Below, one piece after another: positions 16,937 to 24,423 of a stretch of 41,229 bases of DNA (the first letter of the stretch is position 1; each line of letters opens with the position of its first letter). The stretch is taken from assembly GCA_018896215.1 (NCBI GenBank), contig JAHINB010000020.1:1-41229 (forward strand), in the 5' to 3' direction. Position numbers and translations under genes: made by a program. Origin of the DNA: Patescibacteria group bacterium (GTDB lineage Bacteria; Patescibacteriota; WWE3; 0-14-0-20-40-13). Below the pieces are notes generated by a model. It saw only the letters and a list, made by a program, of their open reading frames with translations. It searched no databases and was not told the origin of the DNA.

Positions 16937-17267
16937 CGCATCCCCATGTAGACATTCTGTTAGAATCCACCCAGATCTTACAATCTCAGAGTGTGTATAT
17001 TTAGATCCCACTCCCGAAGTGTCAGATATTTTTACGAAAGCCACTATAAGTTTTCCCAAAGAGTGTGCTAAGTGTAAATTTGTAAATTCGTGTAGGGGTG
17101 GTTGTGTTAGCAGAAGAATTCTGAACAAAAGCGCATATAAGCCCGATGAATTTTGTCCTATTGTTAGGGGTTTTAAGGTTCCTGATATAAACTTCAAATT
17201 GGCTACTAATCCGAAAGATCTTATTCACGCATCCTACCTTTGCACAATAGTTTTGAGCCTCGAGTAG
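16937..17267 (+). pseudogene. 3' remnant of a radical SAM/SPASM gene
   Basis: The open frame contains SPCRHSVRIHPDLTISEC, then ECAKCKFVNSCRGGCVSRR, then PDEFCPIV: a SPASM-type auxiliary iron-sulphur cluster domain. An in-frame TAA lies just upstream of 16937. The same frame continues before it as weakly similar sequence from about 16749, and no CxxxCxxC radical SAM core is found. It is read as a decayed peptide-maturase gene cut at its 5' end near promoter P1. It lies just upstream of another radical SAM gene. Confidence 0.65.
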
Positions 17268-17279
17268 TTTTTATTTGTT

Positions 17280-18839
17280 ATGGTGATAATAATTTGTCCA
17301 CGGGCAGATACGCATAGAACAACAGAAGAGAATTTGGGTGCTGAATATATCGTATCTTTCTTGAGAAGCAAGGGAATAGAAGTTGTGTACATAGACGCGT
17401 GGTTATGCAATCTAGAAAATAAAAAGATTCTTGAAATGCTTAGGAAAGTGAAACAACCTATTTTAGTGGGTCTTTCAATGTCAATGGACTCTTTTTCTTC
17501 TGGATGTTATTTATCGAAATCCATAAAGACCATTTTTCCCGATGTACATTTGACCACAGGTGGTTACAAACCAACCTTCTCTGCAGAAGAAGTTTTAAAA
17601 TCTTGCATAAATATAGATTCGGTGTGTTTTGGCGAAGGTGAACTTACAATTTTTGATTTATACAAGACTTTAAGCGCAAAAAAAGATTGGAAAAAAACAC
17701 GAGGATTAATTTATTTAGATAAGAATGGTACTGTTATCAAAAACAGCCCACGCACTCTAATAAGAGATTTAAACAGTCTACCGTTTCCCTGTAGGGATTA
17801 TATAAATATTGTAAAGAAAAAGAAAACCCCAGCACATATTTCTGCAAGTAGAGGGTGTTATGGAAACTGTTCTTTTTGTAGTATAAATTCTTTCTATAAA
17901 CTGTGTCCTGGAAAAAAGTGGCGATCTCGTAGTGTAGAAAATATAGTTGAGGAGATCTGTTTGCTAAATAAAGTACACGATATACGCTCTTTCAAATTTG
18001 TGGACGATAACTTCTTTTCTCCAGTAGATACGGATTTGAGAGTTGATAAATTTTGTAAGTTCGTTAGACAGAAAAAATTGAATATAGAGTTCAGAATTTC
18101 GGCAAGAGCTAACGATATGGTAGAAGAAAGAATTGGAAAACTTGTGCGGATTGGATTGTATTCTGCTAGTGTTGGGGTAGAATCTGGAAATCAAAAATCT
18201 TTGAATCTCTTTAATAAAGGAACGACTGTTGACCAAAATTGTATAGCTTTAGATATTTCACGAAAGCTTGGGGTATATATACAAATGGGTTTTATTCTTT
18301 TTAATCCGCTTACCGATATGGAATCTTTAGTAGCAGATTACCGTTTTTTAGTTGCCAATAAGGACAGCATTACTAAAGGCATTTTTTCCTCTTTATTCCT
18401 TGCGGAGGGCACACCTATCACAGAGATGTTTGTTAAGAAGGATGTCATCAAGTATAAATCGGGATCAAATTATATTTACGAACCAATCAACAAAAAAGTA
18501 GCTATAGTCTTTAGAAGTTTAAAACTTTGGGCTATGAATAATACTGCGCTAAGAGATAAAGTCATAGATCCCTTATCAGCACCAAAGGTCGTTCCTAAAG
18601 GCTTAAGACCGCAATTTCTATCGTTGTGTATTAGAGTAAAGAAGTTAGACCTTTATATTTTCGGTACGATATTAAAAATGGTTTCTAGTGGTGTAGAAGA
18701 GAATGTTGTTACCAAATATGTTTACAACCAAATACAATTGAACAAGAGCTTCTGGAAAACTATTTCAGAAAAAACAGATACCCTTTACTTGCAGGGGAAA
18801 CTAGAATACGATACAGGGAGGAACAAATACATAATTTGA
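17280..18839 (+). CDS. B12-binding-type radical SAM protein
   Basis: 519 residues. The N-terminus (about 1-140) is a cobalamin-binding-like Rossmann domain (IIICPRADTHRTTEENLGAEYI, VGLSMSMDSF, TTGGYKPTFSAEEVL). The radical SAM core carries the cluster motif C193-YGN-C197-SF-C200, and SASRGCYGNCSFC is typical of this class. Members methylate or rearrange unactivated carbons, often in natural products. The B12-ligand histidine is not evident, so cobalamin may not be bound. The final ATGs overlap the Nudix gene (17-GTG region at 18836), suggesting one transcript. Substrate unknown. Confidence 0.85.
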   Translation: MVIIICPRADTHRTTEENLGAEYIVSFLRSKGIEVVYIDAWLCNLENKKILEMLRKVKQPILVGLSMSMDSFSSGCYLSKSIKTIFPDVHLTTGGYKPTFSAEEVLKSCINIDSVCFGEGELTIFDLYKTLSAKKDWKKTRGLIYLDKNGTVIKNSPRTLIRDLNSLPFPCRDYINIVKKKKTPAHISASRGCYGNCSFCSINSFYKLCPGKKWRSRSVENIVEEICLLNKVHDIRSFKFVDDNFFSPVDTDLRVDKFCKFVRQKKLNIEFRISARANDMVEERIGKLVRIGLYSASVGVESGNQKSLNLFNKGTTVDQNCIALDISRKLGVYIQMGFILFNPLTDMESLVADYRFLVANKDSITKGIFSSLFLAEGTPITEMFVKKDVIKYKSGSNYIYEPINKKVAIVFRSLKLWAMNNTALRDKVIDPLSAPKVVPKGLRPQFLSLCIRVKKLDLYIFGTILKMVSSGVEENVVTKYVYNQIQLNKSFWKTISEKTDTLYLQGKLEYDTGRNKYII

Positions 18840-19267
18840 TAAACGCACCTATGAAAACGCATAAAAACAGAAAAGAGTTTGGTGTGGCCGTGAAGGCCCT
18901 AATAAAAAGGAATGACAAGTTTCTAATTTTGCATAAAAGTAGTGAGGAAGATATAAATCCTAATTCATACGATATACCTGGTGGACGGATAAGTTTTGGG
19001 GAGACACTTAAAGAAGCGCTAGAAAGGGAAATTCTGGAAGAAACAGGCTTAGATGTTACCGTGGGTCGTATTTTAGAGGCATGGACTTTTACCAAAAATA
19101 ATTCTTTTCAACTTACAGGCATAAATTATCTATGTAGCTACAGCTCTGGAAAGGTGCGGTTAAGCGCAGAACACGACTCTTATAAATGGGTTTGCGTCAA
19201 AGATATTTTAACATCAGGAAATTATCCAGAATTTCTTGTGGGGGCTGTTAAGCTTACCACGGAATGA
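18836..19267 (+). CDS. Nudix hydrolase
   Basis: 143 residues with a complete Nudix box: G-x5-E-x7-REILEETGL (GGRISFGETLKEALEREILEE). Such enzymes cleave nucleoside diphosphates linked to another group. The start overlaps the end of the radical SAM gene by four bases; an alternative ATG lies at 18851. Coupling to a radical SAM enzyme hints at a linked pathway or at metabolite clean-up, but the substrate cannot be told. Confidence 0.88.
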   Translation: MINAPMKTHKNRKEFGVAVKALIKRNDKFLILHKSSEEDINPNSYDIPGGRISFGETLKEALEREILEETGLDVTVGRILEAWTFTKNNSFQLTGINYLCSYSSGKVRLSAEHDSYKWVCVKDILTSGNYPEFLVGAVKLTTE

Positions 19268-19315
19268 TTGTTAAACATAAATTTTTAAACTAGTTGAGGG
19301 TTTATGCTCGAGCCC

Positions 19316-20486
19316 GGTAGCGTTCAAAAAATGGTGGGTGAAATAGCCTCTTTTAATCTTCAATACAAGCAAAACTCCTGTTTTTCCCCTAAAATGACCT
19401 CTATGACTAAAAAAAACTAAACATCCAAGGTGTCCTTTTTGTCTTAAAAGTGAGTTTGTAATTAAACATCAAAAACGAGGTTCTGTGAGGAGATATCTTT
19501 GCAAGGAGTGCAACAAAACTTTCTCTAAAAACTATTCATTTGGTAAACCATCATCAAAGGAAATGGCTAACTGGTATCTTGATGGAATCTCCTTTAGAAA
19601 GATTGGAAAACAGTTAGGCTGTGTGGGGTCGTTGGTATATAAAACGGTCAAAGTATTTTTAAATCAGCTTCCATCTAATTTGGATATAACGGGAGAGTTT
19701 TGTAATGTAAGTAAATTCAGTGGGTTACTGGAAGTTGATGGAACTTATGTAAATGTTAAAGGGTATAAAAACAAAATCCCAGCTATTTATGGAGTAGATT
19801 TCTTAACCCACGATATACCACACTTTGCCCTTGTTCCTTCTGAAAGTTACCAAGCCTATCTGGTGTTCTTTAAACACATAGAGCTGTTAGGATACAACTT
19901 ACGATATTTGGTTTGTGATGATAATAACAATATAAAACGATCGGCTAGATATATCTTTCCAGATGTAGTTATCCAAACCTGCCTTAAACATTACCGAAGC
20001 AATATTCAAGATGATTTAGGATTAAAAACAAGCAAGAAGTATTTAGATTTTTATCTTGAAATAAACGGGATATTTGAAAATAGGCTCTGTCTCCCGGAGT
20101 TGTTTTTTGAGGTTGTAAGAATAAGTAAAATTTATACGAATGATGAGAAATACATTTTTTGGTTAAGTGATATTTTAAGAAGACGAGAAGAATTAACAAA
20201 TTATCATTATCATAAGTTTGAATATGCCCCAAACACCACCAATCTAATTGAGGGATTTAACTCCCATTTAAAATCAAGAACAGATAGTTTACGGAGATTT
20301 TCATCGTTTAAAAGTGCTAAAACCTGGCTTAATGCATACTTCCTTAAGAGGGGACTTTCTAAGTTCACAGACTGCAAAGGAATGTTTAAAAAACTTAATG
20401 GATTTTGCTCGCTTGAGAAGACTAAAAAAGATGAGGTTTTGTTACCTAAATTGTTCTAAATCACCCACCAAAAAGTGAACGCTACC
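19316..20486 (+). mobile_element. Insertion sequence with 26-bp terminal repeats
   Basis: Inverted ends are 19316-19341 and 20461-20486, sharing GGTAGCGTTCA at the outside and GGTGGGTGA inside. It is flanked by a perfect 9-bp target duplication CTCGAGCCC (19307-19315 and 20487-20495). It carries one transposase gene. Intact ends and duplication indicate a recent insertion. It split a region downstream of minus-strand promoter P2, so whatever P2 originally transcribed is disrupted. Confidence 0.9.
19394..20459 (+). CDS. IS transposase, zinc-ribbon plus DDE-type, frameshifted at an A8 run
   Basis: The main frame (from about 19425) reads HPRCPFC..CKEC (zinc ribbon), a helix-turn-helix-like segment (SFRKIGKQLGC), and a DDE-like core with EVDGTY, VCDDNNN and NLIEGFNSHLKSR. 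No start codon exists in this frame before 19485. ATGs at 19394 and 19403 read into the run of eight A (19409-19416) and would join the frame if one A were lost. Either transcriptional slippage makes the full protein, or the copy is dead. A GTG at 19485 would lose half of the zinc ribbon. It resembles IS256/Mutator or IS1-type enzymes; the family is not settled. Confidence 0.75.
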
Positions 20487-20521
20487 CTCGAGCCCCGAGC
20501 ACGATTGATTTCGATGCCTCC

Positions 20522-20559
20522 ATTCTACCACAATTTTGGATTGTGGTTAAATCCTATAG
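20522..20559 (-). promoter_or_regulatory. Shared-type promoter P2 (weak variant)
   Basis: Minus strand: ACTATAGGATTTAACC, -35 TTTAAC (20546-20551), 18 bp, -10 TAGAAT (20522-20527). It lies just after the stop of the 55-residue peptide and fires into the IS. The same arrangement (peptide, then promoter) is seen at 25812. Confidence 0.55.
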
Positions 20560-20570
20560 TACGGAAGCTG

Positions 20571-20738
20571 TCACTCCCATCGCCAATTTGTCGCCTGGCG
20601 AGTCTCCGTACGGCTGTCGAACGGCGTTGATGGTGTTTCTGGAGGCATTGGATACTGCCACCAACGAGGTCTGCGGATCGAAGCTATAATGGCGAGTAGT
20701 CGCCTACCGAGAGCACAGAAAATCGTGTTTGTCTTCAC
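20571..20738 (-). CDS. 55-aa candidate precursor peptide 1 (C-terminus TNWRWE)
   Basis: The GTG start (20738) follows AGGAGGTGTATT, a strong Shine-Dalgarno. The peptide has the same length as its paralogue at 25859 and shares KTNT, LGRRLL, WW-Y-P-PP, DSR and the last six residues TNWRWE. The N-terminal half is basic/hydrophobic and the C-terminal half Pro/Ser/Thr/Trp-rich, like a leader plus core. It sits 92 bp downstream of a CofE-like gene and 600 bp downstream of a metallopeptidase gene. No known family is recognised. The Trp-Arg-Trp triplet and terminal Glu are natural candidates for modification, but this is inference. Confidence 0.72.
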   Translation of the reverse strand: MKTNTIFCALGRRLLAIIASIRRPRWWQYPMPPETPSTPFDSRTETRQATNWRWE

Positions 20739-20781
20739 AATACACCTCCTAAAGTGCATTTTGAGATTAGTGTTTGTATTA

Positions 20782-20845
20782 TAACAAGATTTAAGAAGAA
20801 ATACTAAAATATTTCGCTTTAGCGAAAGCGTTACATATTTTCACC
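20782..20845. repeat. Interspersed repeat, partial copy (C)
   Basis: AACAAGATTTAAGAAG.., the hairpin TTTCGCTTTAGCGAAA and GCGTTACATATTTT match the first 60 bases of the 95-bp repeats at 21696 and 27527. The copy overlaps the last codons of the CofE-like gene and, on the minus strand, ends in CTTGTTATAAT, which serves as the -10 of the peptide gene. Confidence 0.7.
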
Positions 20846-21640
20846 GAGTAAAACGAGGTGGGAATCTATACCACGCATATCGTTCTTTAGTTGCTCTGTG
20901 GCAATAAGGTCGGACAGCTTGCCATCCTTATCGGGATACTTGAAACCACGGATAAGAACTACAGGTAACCCCGCTTTACTTTGACCCATTAAAAGAGAGC
21001 CCGCTGCAGATATTTCATCGGCAAAGGAGATGTTTACATTTCGTTTTTTACCATAAAGATCAACTTCATCAACCGCTCCTCTAAGAACGGCGGGCATGCC
21101 TGCAACACCAATTGCAAGTCCGATGGAACCGACCCGATATCTAATACCTAATGAATCGTTAATAACCACACCTACTTTTTTACCAGTTGACTTGGCAATT
21201 GCATCGCTAATCTTTTTGGCGCTTTTATCTGGATTAAGTGGCAATAAACTTACCTTTTCTTCTTCTGGCTTTGCGGTGTTAGCACGGTCAATACCTCCAC
21301 TCGTGCAGATAAAGCCAAGGTTGTGAAGCGTTTCTACTACCCCAGGTTTTACATTAAGAATCTGCGACTCATGCATCATTAGTTCTATAATTCGTGCATC
21401 TTTGCCACTTTCTCGAGCAATTTCAAATGCTTTTGCTGAGGGTGTGATAGAAACAAGAGATACCAGACGCCCCTCCGCTTTAGATATAATTTTTGAAGTC
21501 ACTACAAGCACATCCTGGTTCTCAAAAGCAATGCCAGCGTCACTGGCACATTTTAAAATTATGGCACTAATATCATCACCTTCTTTAATTAAGGGAATGT
21601 TCGGAATTGCAATAAGTGTAATGGAATAAAGATTTTTCAT
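20831..21640 (-). CDS. CofE-like gamma-glutamyl ligase 1
   Basis: 269 residues of the coenzyme F420-0:L-glutamate ligase (CofE/FbiB N-terminal) family, which uses GTP to form amide bonds with glutamate. Family features are IKEGDDISAII, DVLVVTSKIISKAEGR, a glycine-rich STGKKVGVVINDSLG, RYRVGSIGLAIGVAG and ADEISAAGSLLMGQS. Length is typical. No other F420 gene lies in the window, and CPR bacteria are not known for F420 synthesis, so the acceptor may differ. The next gene downstream is the TNWRWE peptide. The last ten residues come from repeat sequence and differ from copy 2. The promoter with palindrome GTTACAGTAAC is at 21649-21680. Confidence 0.85.
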   Translation of the reverse strand: MKNLYSITLIAIPNIPLIKEGDDISAIILKCASDAGIAFENQDVLVVTSKIISKAEGRLVSLVSITPSAKAFEIARESGKDARIIELMMHESQILNVKPGVVETLHNLGFICTSGGIDRANTAKPEEEKVSLLPLNPDKSAKKISDAIAKSTGKKVGVVINDSLGIRYRVGSIGLAIGVAGMPAVLRGAVDEVDLYGKKRNVNISFADEISAAGSLLMGQSKAGLPVVLIRGFKYPDKDGKLSDLIATEQLKNDMRGIDSHLVLLGENM

Positions 21641-21648
21641 AATCTTAG

Positions 21649-21680
21649 GTTACAGTAACTTTTCCCCTAACCAAAGTCAA
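21649..21680 (-). promoter_or_regulatory. CofE-1 promoter with operator-like palindrome
   Basis: Minus strand: -35 TTGACT (21675-21680), 17 bp, -10 TACTGT (21652-21657). The perfect palindrome GTTAC-T-GTAAC (21649-21659) covers the -10. The whole block recurs upstream of CofE copy 2. The weak -10 under a palindrome suggests control by a dimeric regulator, not identified here. Confidence 0.6.
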
Positions 21681-21695
21681 CCTTTTGCAACCCAT

Positions 21696-21791
21696 AACAA
21701 GATTTAAGAAAAAATACTAAAATATTTCGCTTTAGCGAAAGCGCTACATATTTTTATGTGTCTACACATAAAAATTTATAGTTTGCGTGGG
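21696..21791. repeat. Interspersed 95-bp repeat, copy A
   Basis: It contains AACAAGATTTAAGAA, ATACTAAAATATTTCGC, a TTTCGC/GCGAAA hairpin, the perfect palindrome ATTTTTATGTGT/ACACATAAAAAT (21750-21775) and TATAGTTTGCGTGGG. It is nearly identical to 27527-27620. The AT-flanked palindrome could act as a bidirectional terminator between the CofE gene and the metallopeptidase gene. Confidence 0.75.
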
Positions 21792-21803
21792 TTATTTGTT
21801 AAA

Positions 21804-22145
21804 TTATTGGGGTTGGCTTTCAATATATTTTTCTTTCTTCTCATGTGCCATTTTTTCGGCTTCTGGGTGTAATATATGTGCAATTTCGTGACGAATAACC
21901 AATTCCAAACCCCCGGCCCTCTCTATTTGGTAAGGACATACTGTAATGTATTTGTCCTCAAGACAATACCCACCCCAAGTACCAAAATATCTCCAATAGC
22001 AAATAATGTCTGGAGTGCATTCTATAACTGGAGGTGTAGTTACCTTTAGCCAGTTTTCTAACCAATTTTTTCGTTCTTGAGTTGGTTCAAAATAGACAAT
22101 TCCATGATCTTTATACCACTGTCTTTTTTCGTCTGATATATGCAA
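21804..22145 (-). CDS. Small HExxH metallopeptidase-like protein
   Basis: 113 residues with HEIAH at 86-90, followed by LHPEAEKMAHEKKE, a zinc-protease signature in a small protein of SprT/minigluzincin size. The only starts are TTG (22145) or none further up; there is no Shine-Dalgarno, and the N-terminal part has no recognisable fold. Three Cys and several Trp residues lie in the middle. It is one of four HExxH proteins within 12 kb. It lies below the terminator of the Cys-rich peptide operon, so it is likely expressed on its own. A role in cutting leader peptides is possible but unproven. Confidence 0.65.
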   Translation of the reverse strand: MHISDEKRQWYKDHGIVYFEPTQERKNWLENWLKVTTPPVIECTPDIICYWRYFGTWGGYCLEDKYITVCPYQIERAGGLELVIRHEIAHILHPEAEKMAHEKKEKYIESQPQ

Positions 22146-22199
22146 AAAGCTTTTTTTAAAATTTTTAGTGTGTTTATATAGCTAATCCAATTCAAAATT

Positions 22200-22293
22200 C
22201 AAAATGTTATTTTCTTAAAATAACATTTTGACAAGCGACTAAGCTATACATCAATGTTCAAAACAAACAAAAATACGACATTTTGTTTTGAAC
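22200..22293. repeat. Two strong AT-rich palindromes in a gene-free stretch
   Basis: Perfect palindrome CAAAATGTTATTTT/AAAATAACATTTTG at 22200-22230, and an inverted repeat GTTCAAAACAAA..TTTTGTTTTGAAC at 22255-22293. They lie between the metallopeptidase gene and the terminator. I see no gene from 22146 to 22395. Confidence 0.6.
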
Positions 22294-22309
22294 TTGCTAT
22301 ATATAACCA

Positions 22310-22360
22310 TAAAAAAGAATAAAGGCTTGTCTAGTTTTATAAATACATACTAGACAAGCC
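22310..22360 (-). terminator. Intrinsic terminator of the Cys-rich peptide operon
   Basis: The minus-strand stem GGCTTGTCTAGT/ACTAGACAAGCC is followed by TTTATTCTTTTTTAT. It lies 36 bp after the stop of the last Cys-rich peptide gene. Confidence 0.8.
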
Positions 22361-22395
22361 AGTCTGAATCTGTGACGAAACGCCTACTCCCTGTT

Positions 22396-22518
22396 TTATT
22401 TGGATTCGTCGCACGAATCACACATTTCGACACAGTCATGACATCCGTCGTCACATTCGTCACAATCCCAGTCACATTCGTTGCTCTGACCACCCAAAAC
22501 AACGACTCCGGGTAGCAT
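22396..22518 (-). CDS. Cys/Asp-rich candidate precursor peptide A (40 aa)
   Basis: ATG after AAAGGAGGTGATAAGC, a strong Shine-Dalgarno. Leader-like MLPGVVVLGGQSNE is followed by a core with seven Cys at 15, 19, 22, 26, 29, 33 and 36, a strict alternating 4-3 spacing that would put every Cys on one face of a helix. Most Cys are followed by Asp (CD). No Lys appears before the last residue and overall charge is strongly negative. It is homologous to peptide B in the leader (LP--VVL) and core. It is the last gene of the radical SAM operon. Candidate substrate of the SPASM enzyme (thioether-type peptide) or a metal-binding peptide; not in a family I can name. Confidence 0.78.
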   Translation of the reverse strand: MLPGVVVLGGQSNECDWDCDECDDGCHDCVEMCDSCDESK

Positions 22519-22550
22519 GCTTATCACCTCCTTTCTTTTTGTCTCGCCGT

Positions 22551-22694
22551 TTAGTCGTCACAAACATCGCAGTCACAGTCGTGACAGTCGCAAGAATCGC
22601 AATCGCACAGTTCAATGCAATCGCATTCCCTGTCGCATTCGTCGCCTTTTTGATCGCTCAAGACAACGATTCTGGGTAGCGTACTTGCGATCAC
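22551..22694 (-). CDS. Cys/Asp-rich candidate precursor peptide B (47 aa)
   Basis: The GTG start follows AAAGGAGGTGATACCA. Leader IASTLPRIVVLSDQKGDE resembles that of peptide A. The core has ten Cys at 20, 24, 26, 30, 32, 35, 37, 40, 42 and 45, mostly as CD or CDC pairs, and one His. Acidic and Cys-dense. It lies 39 bp after the second metallopeptidase gene and 32 bp before peptide A, same strand. The GTG is chosen because it lies at the ideal distance from the Shine-Dalgarno and aligns with the start of peptide A. Confidence 0.78.
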   Translation of the reverse strand: MIASTLPRIVVLSDQKGDECDRECDCIELCDCDSCDCHDCDCDVCDD

Positions 22695-22733
22695 TGGTAT
22701 CACCTCCTTTCTTTCTCTTAAGTTACAAGATAC

Positions 22734-23384
22734 TTATAGTAGCTTTGTTGCCTCAACAATAGCTTCGTCTAAAGAATTCCAAATTTTGGATTTATACAAG
22801 TCACGCAAAGGTTTTTCGTTTGGTTTTCCTTCCTGTTCTGGGTTGGAAAAAAAAGTTATAGATTCTTTAAGTAGCTCATATTTTTCTAAATCAAGATTTT
22901 TGATAACTGGATAATAATAGTAAAACATAAAATGGTTTAGCTCGTGTTTTATAGTATTTAATTGGGAAGACAGATATTTATAATTTACAAAAAAATACTT
23001 TTGTTTGTAGTTGTAAGGAAAAATAAAGTTTGTTGTTATATACGCGGCTGCTTCCTTAAAAGGAAACGGTTTTTTATATAAAAATTCTAATGAATAAATT
23101 AACGAATCCCCAATTCTATCCCACACATTTTTAAGCTTTGTAATACTATCGACTATTACTTCTTTATTGGGGCTGTAAATTTGTTCGAGATAATCTCGGG
23201 TTTTGCTAAAAGCTTCTTGGTCGTTTTTTGCAGAGTTTAGAATGACTTGCAAAGGCAGATCAAGCTTTGATAAAAGATTTTCTTGGATATTACCGCGACC
23301 GTGTCTAAAGGATTTAAAATTAAAAATATAATCTATATATGTTTGCGCATCTTTTTCGATAGAGTATTTAACTTCTAATTTCAT
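22734..23384 (-). CDS. HExxH metallopeptidase-like protein 2
   Basis: 216 residues with HELNH at 147-151 and a likely third zinc ligand Glu174 (LLKESITFF), the gluzincin arrangement. No signal peptide or membrane segment, so cytoplasmic. The N-terminal 120 residues are helical and not recognised. It is placed 25 bp after metallopeptidase 1 and 39 bp before Cys-rich peptide B in the same operon, so its natural partner would be those peptides (leader removal or degradation). No clear Shine-Dalgarno. Confidence 0.72.
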   Translation of the reverse strand: MKLEVKYSIEKDAQTYIDYIFNFKSFRHGRGNIQENLLSKLDLPLQVILNSAKNDQEAFSKTRDYLEQIYSPNKEVIVDSITKLKNVWDRIGDSLIYSLEFLYKKPFPFKEAAAYITTNFIFPYNYKQKYFFVNYKYLSSQLNTIKHELNHFMFYYYYPVIKNLDLEKYELLKESITFFSNPEQEGKPNEKPLRDLYKSKIWNSLDEAIVEATKLL

Positions 23385-23409
23385 ATTTAATGTTACTATC
23401 CCACAATCT

Positions 23410-24222
23410 CTAATTGTTCGATTGCAGATTCATCAAATTTTTAAACTCTTGTTCTAAACTTGGAACTTTTAACCCAGTGTTCTCCTCAAAGGCGTTTTTG
23501 AAAAGTTGCACATCGTATGTCATGAATTGTATTCTTAGAACTTTTAAAATCGCTTCCAAACCCACCTTTTTTATTAAAAATTCAACAAAATGACCCGCAA
23601 AGTTATAACCATCATGCTTTATAAAATTTGTCCAACCTTGATAGTCTCCAATCCCCACAAAAATTCCCCCCTTTGGAAAATGTCTGGTTTTAAGAGGCTG
23701 AAGTTGATTACTGGCTACATAAGCAAGACCCTCGTTTAGCCAAATGGGGAGACTCGATCCGTTGGTAAGCTCCAAAAAGCACAGATGTGAAAGTTCGTGG
23801 CAAAAAATCTTCAAAAAATCTTCTCTTCTTCTTCCGCTAATATAACTAAAAACACTTGGGGCAAACAAACCAATAACCCTTCGCTTGTAATCTAAAAAAC
23901 CCACTTCCCAATTTTTAGTTTCTTTACCCAAATACTTGTTAAAATTCTCTCTCTCATAAAACAATCTAACATTCACTCGTGGAAGTTGGGTGTTAAAAAA
24001 TAGTTTTAGTTTCGGTTTTAATTCATTAAATAAATGCTTTACCTTTCTAAGGTCGTCTTTGTTTTTGCGCCCTTGGTATATACATAAAAACTGATGTCTG
24101 CCATTATCTACCATATATGTAAAACGCATCCTTATAATAGGAAAATATAAAAACAACTGTGAGGTTTGCTCACTGTAATCTGTCGAAAAAAGCGCGGAGT
24201 CGAAAATTGGGTTTGTCTCCAA
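23410..24222 (-). CDS. Gluzincin metallopeptidase-like protein 1
   Basis: 270 residues with HELSH at 142-146 and WLNEGLAY at 161-168 (third ligand Glu164). This HExxH plus NEGxA pattern is that of peptidase MA/M1-like and minigluzincin proteases. No export signal. The only usable start is TTG (24222), preceded by GGAG eight bases earlier. It lies 30 bp after Cys-rich peptide C and upstream of metallopeptidase 2. Likely a cytoplasmic protease of the peptide system; the target is inference from position. Confidence 0.78.
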   Translation of the reverse strand: METNPIFDSALFSTDYSEQTSQLFLYFPIIRMRFTYMVDNGRHQFLCIYQGRKNKDDLRKVKHLFNELKPKLKLFFNTQLPRVNVRLFYERENFNKYLGKETKNWEVGFLDYKRRVIGLFAPSVFSYISGRRREDFLKIFCHELSHLCFLELTNGSSLPIWLNEGLAYVASNQLQPLKTRHFPKGGIFVGIGDYQGWTNFIKHDGYNFAGHFVEFLIKKVGLEAILKVLRIQFMTYDVQLFKNAFEENTGLKVPSLEQEFKNLMNLQSNN

Positions 24223-24252
24223 TCCTGCAACTCCGCGCGCTCAGCTCACCTC

Positions 24253-24396
24253 CTAATCACAGTCGCACTGTACACAGTCACATTTGCCGACATCACAGAA
24301 ATCGTTGTAGCAGTCCTCTTCGCATGAAGTTTGGGACGCCACCTGTGACGAGTCGCTCACGAGAATGCTCACAAAACCGAAATCTTGACTGATCAT
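24253..24396 (-). CDS. Cys/Asp-rich candidate precursor peptide C (47 aa)
   Basis: ATG after AAAGGAGAGCGAAG. Leader-like ISQDFGFVSILVSDSSQVAS is followed by a core with seven Cys (25, 29, 34, 39, 41, 44, 46) ending CDCVQCDCD. Leader sequence differs from A and B while the CD-rich core is alike, as in multi-precursor RiPP clusters. It lies 27 bp after the radical SAM/RRE gene, the classic position for a precursor. Confidence 0.78.
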   Translation of the reverse strand: MISQDFGFVSILVSDSSQVASQTSCEEDCYNDFCDVGKCDCVQCDCD

Positions 24397-24423
24397 CTTC
24401 GCTCTCCTTTCAAAATACCTTGT

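Noticed and set aside
16721-17197. 158-residue frame on the minus strand over the SPASM remnant
   Set aside because: Its sequence shows no domain, while the plus strand encodes a clear SPASM Cys pattern.
20571-20759. Longer start (20759) for peptide 1
   Set aside because: The seven extra residues cover the Shine-Dalgarno; the paralogue and spacing support GTG at 20738.
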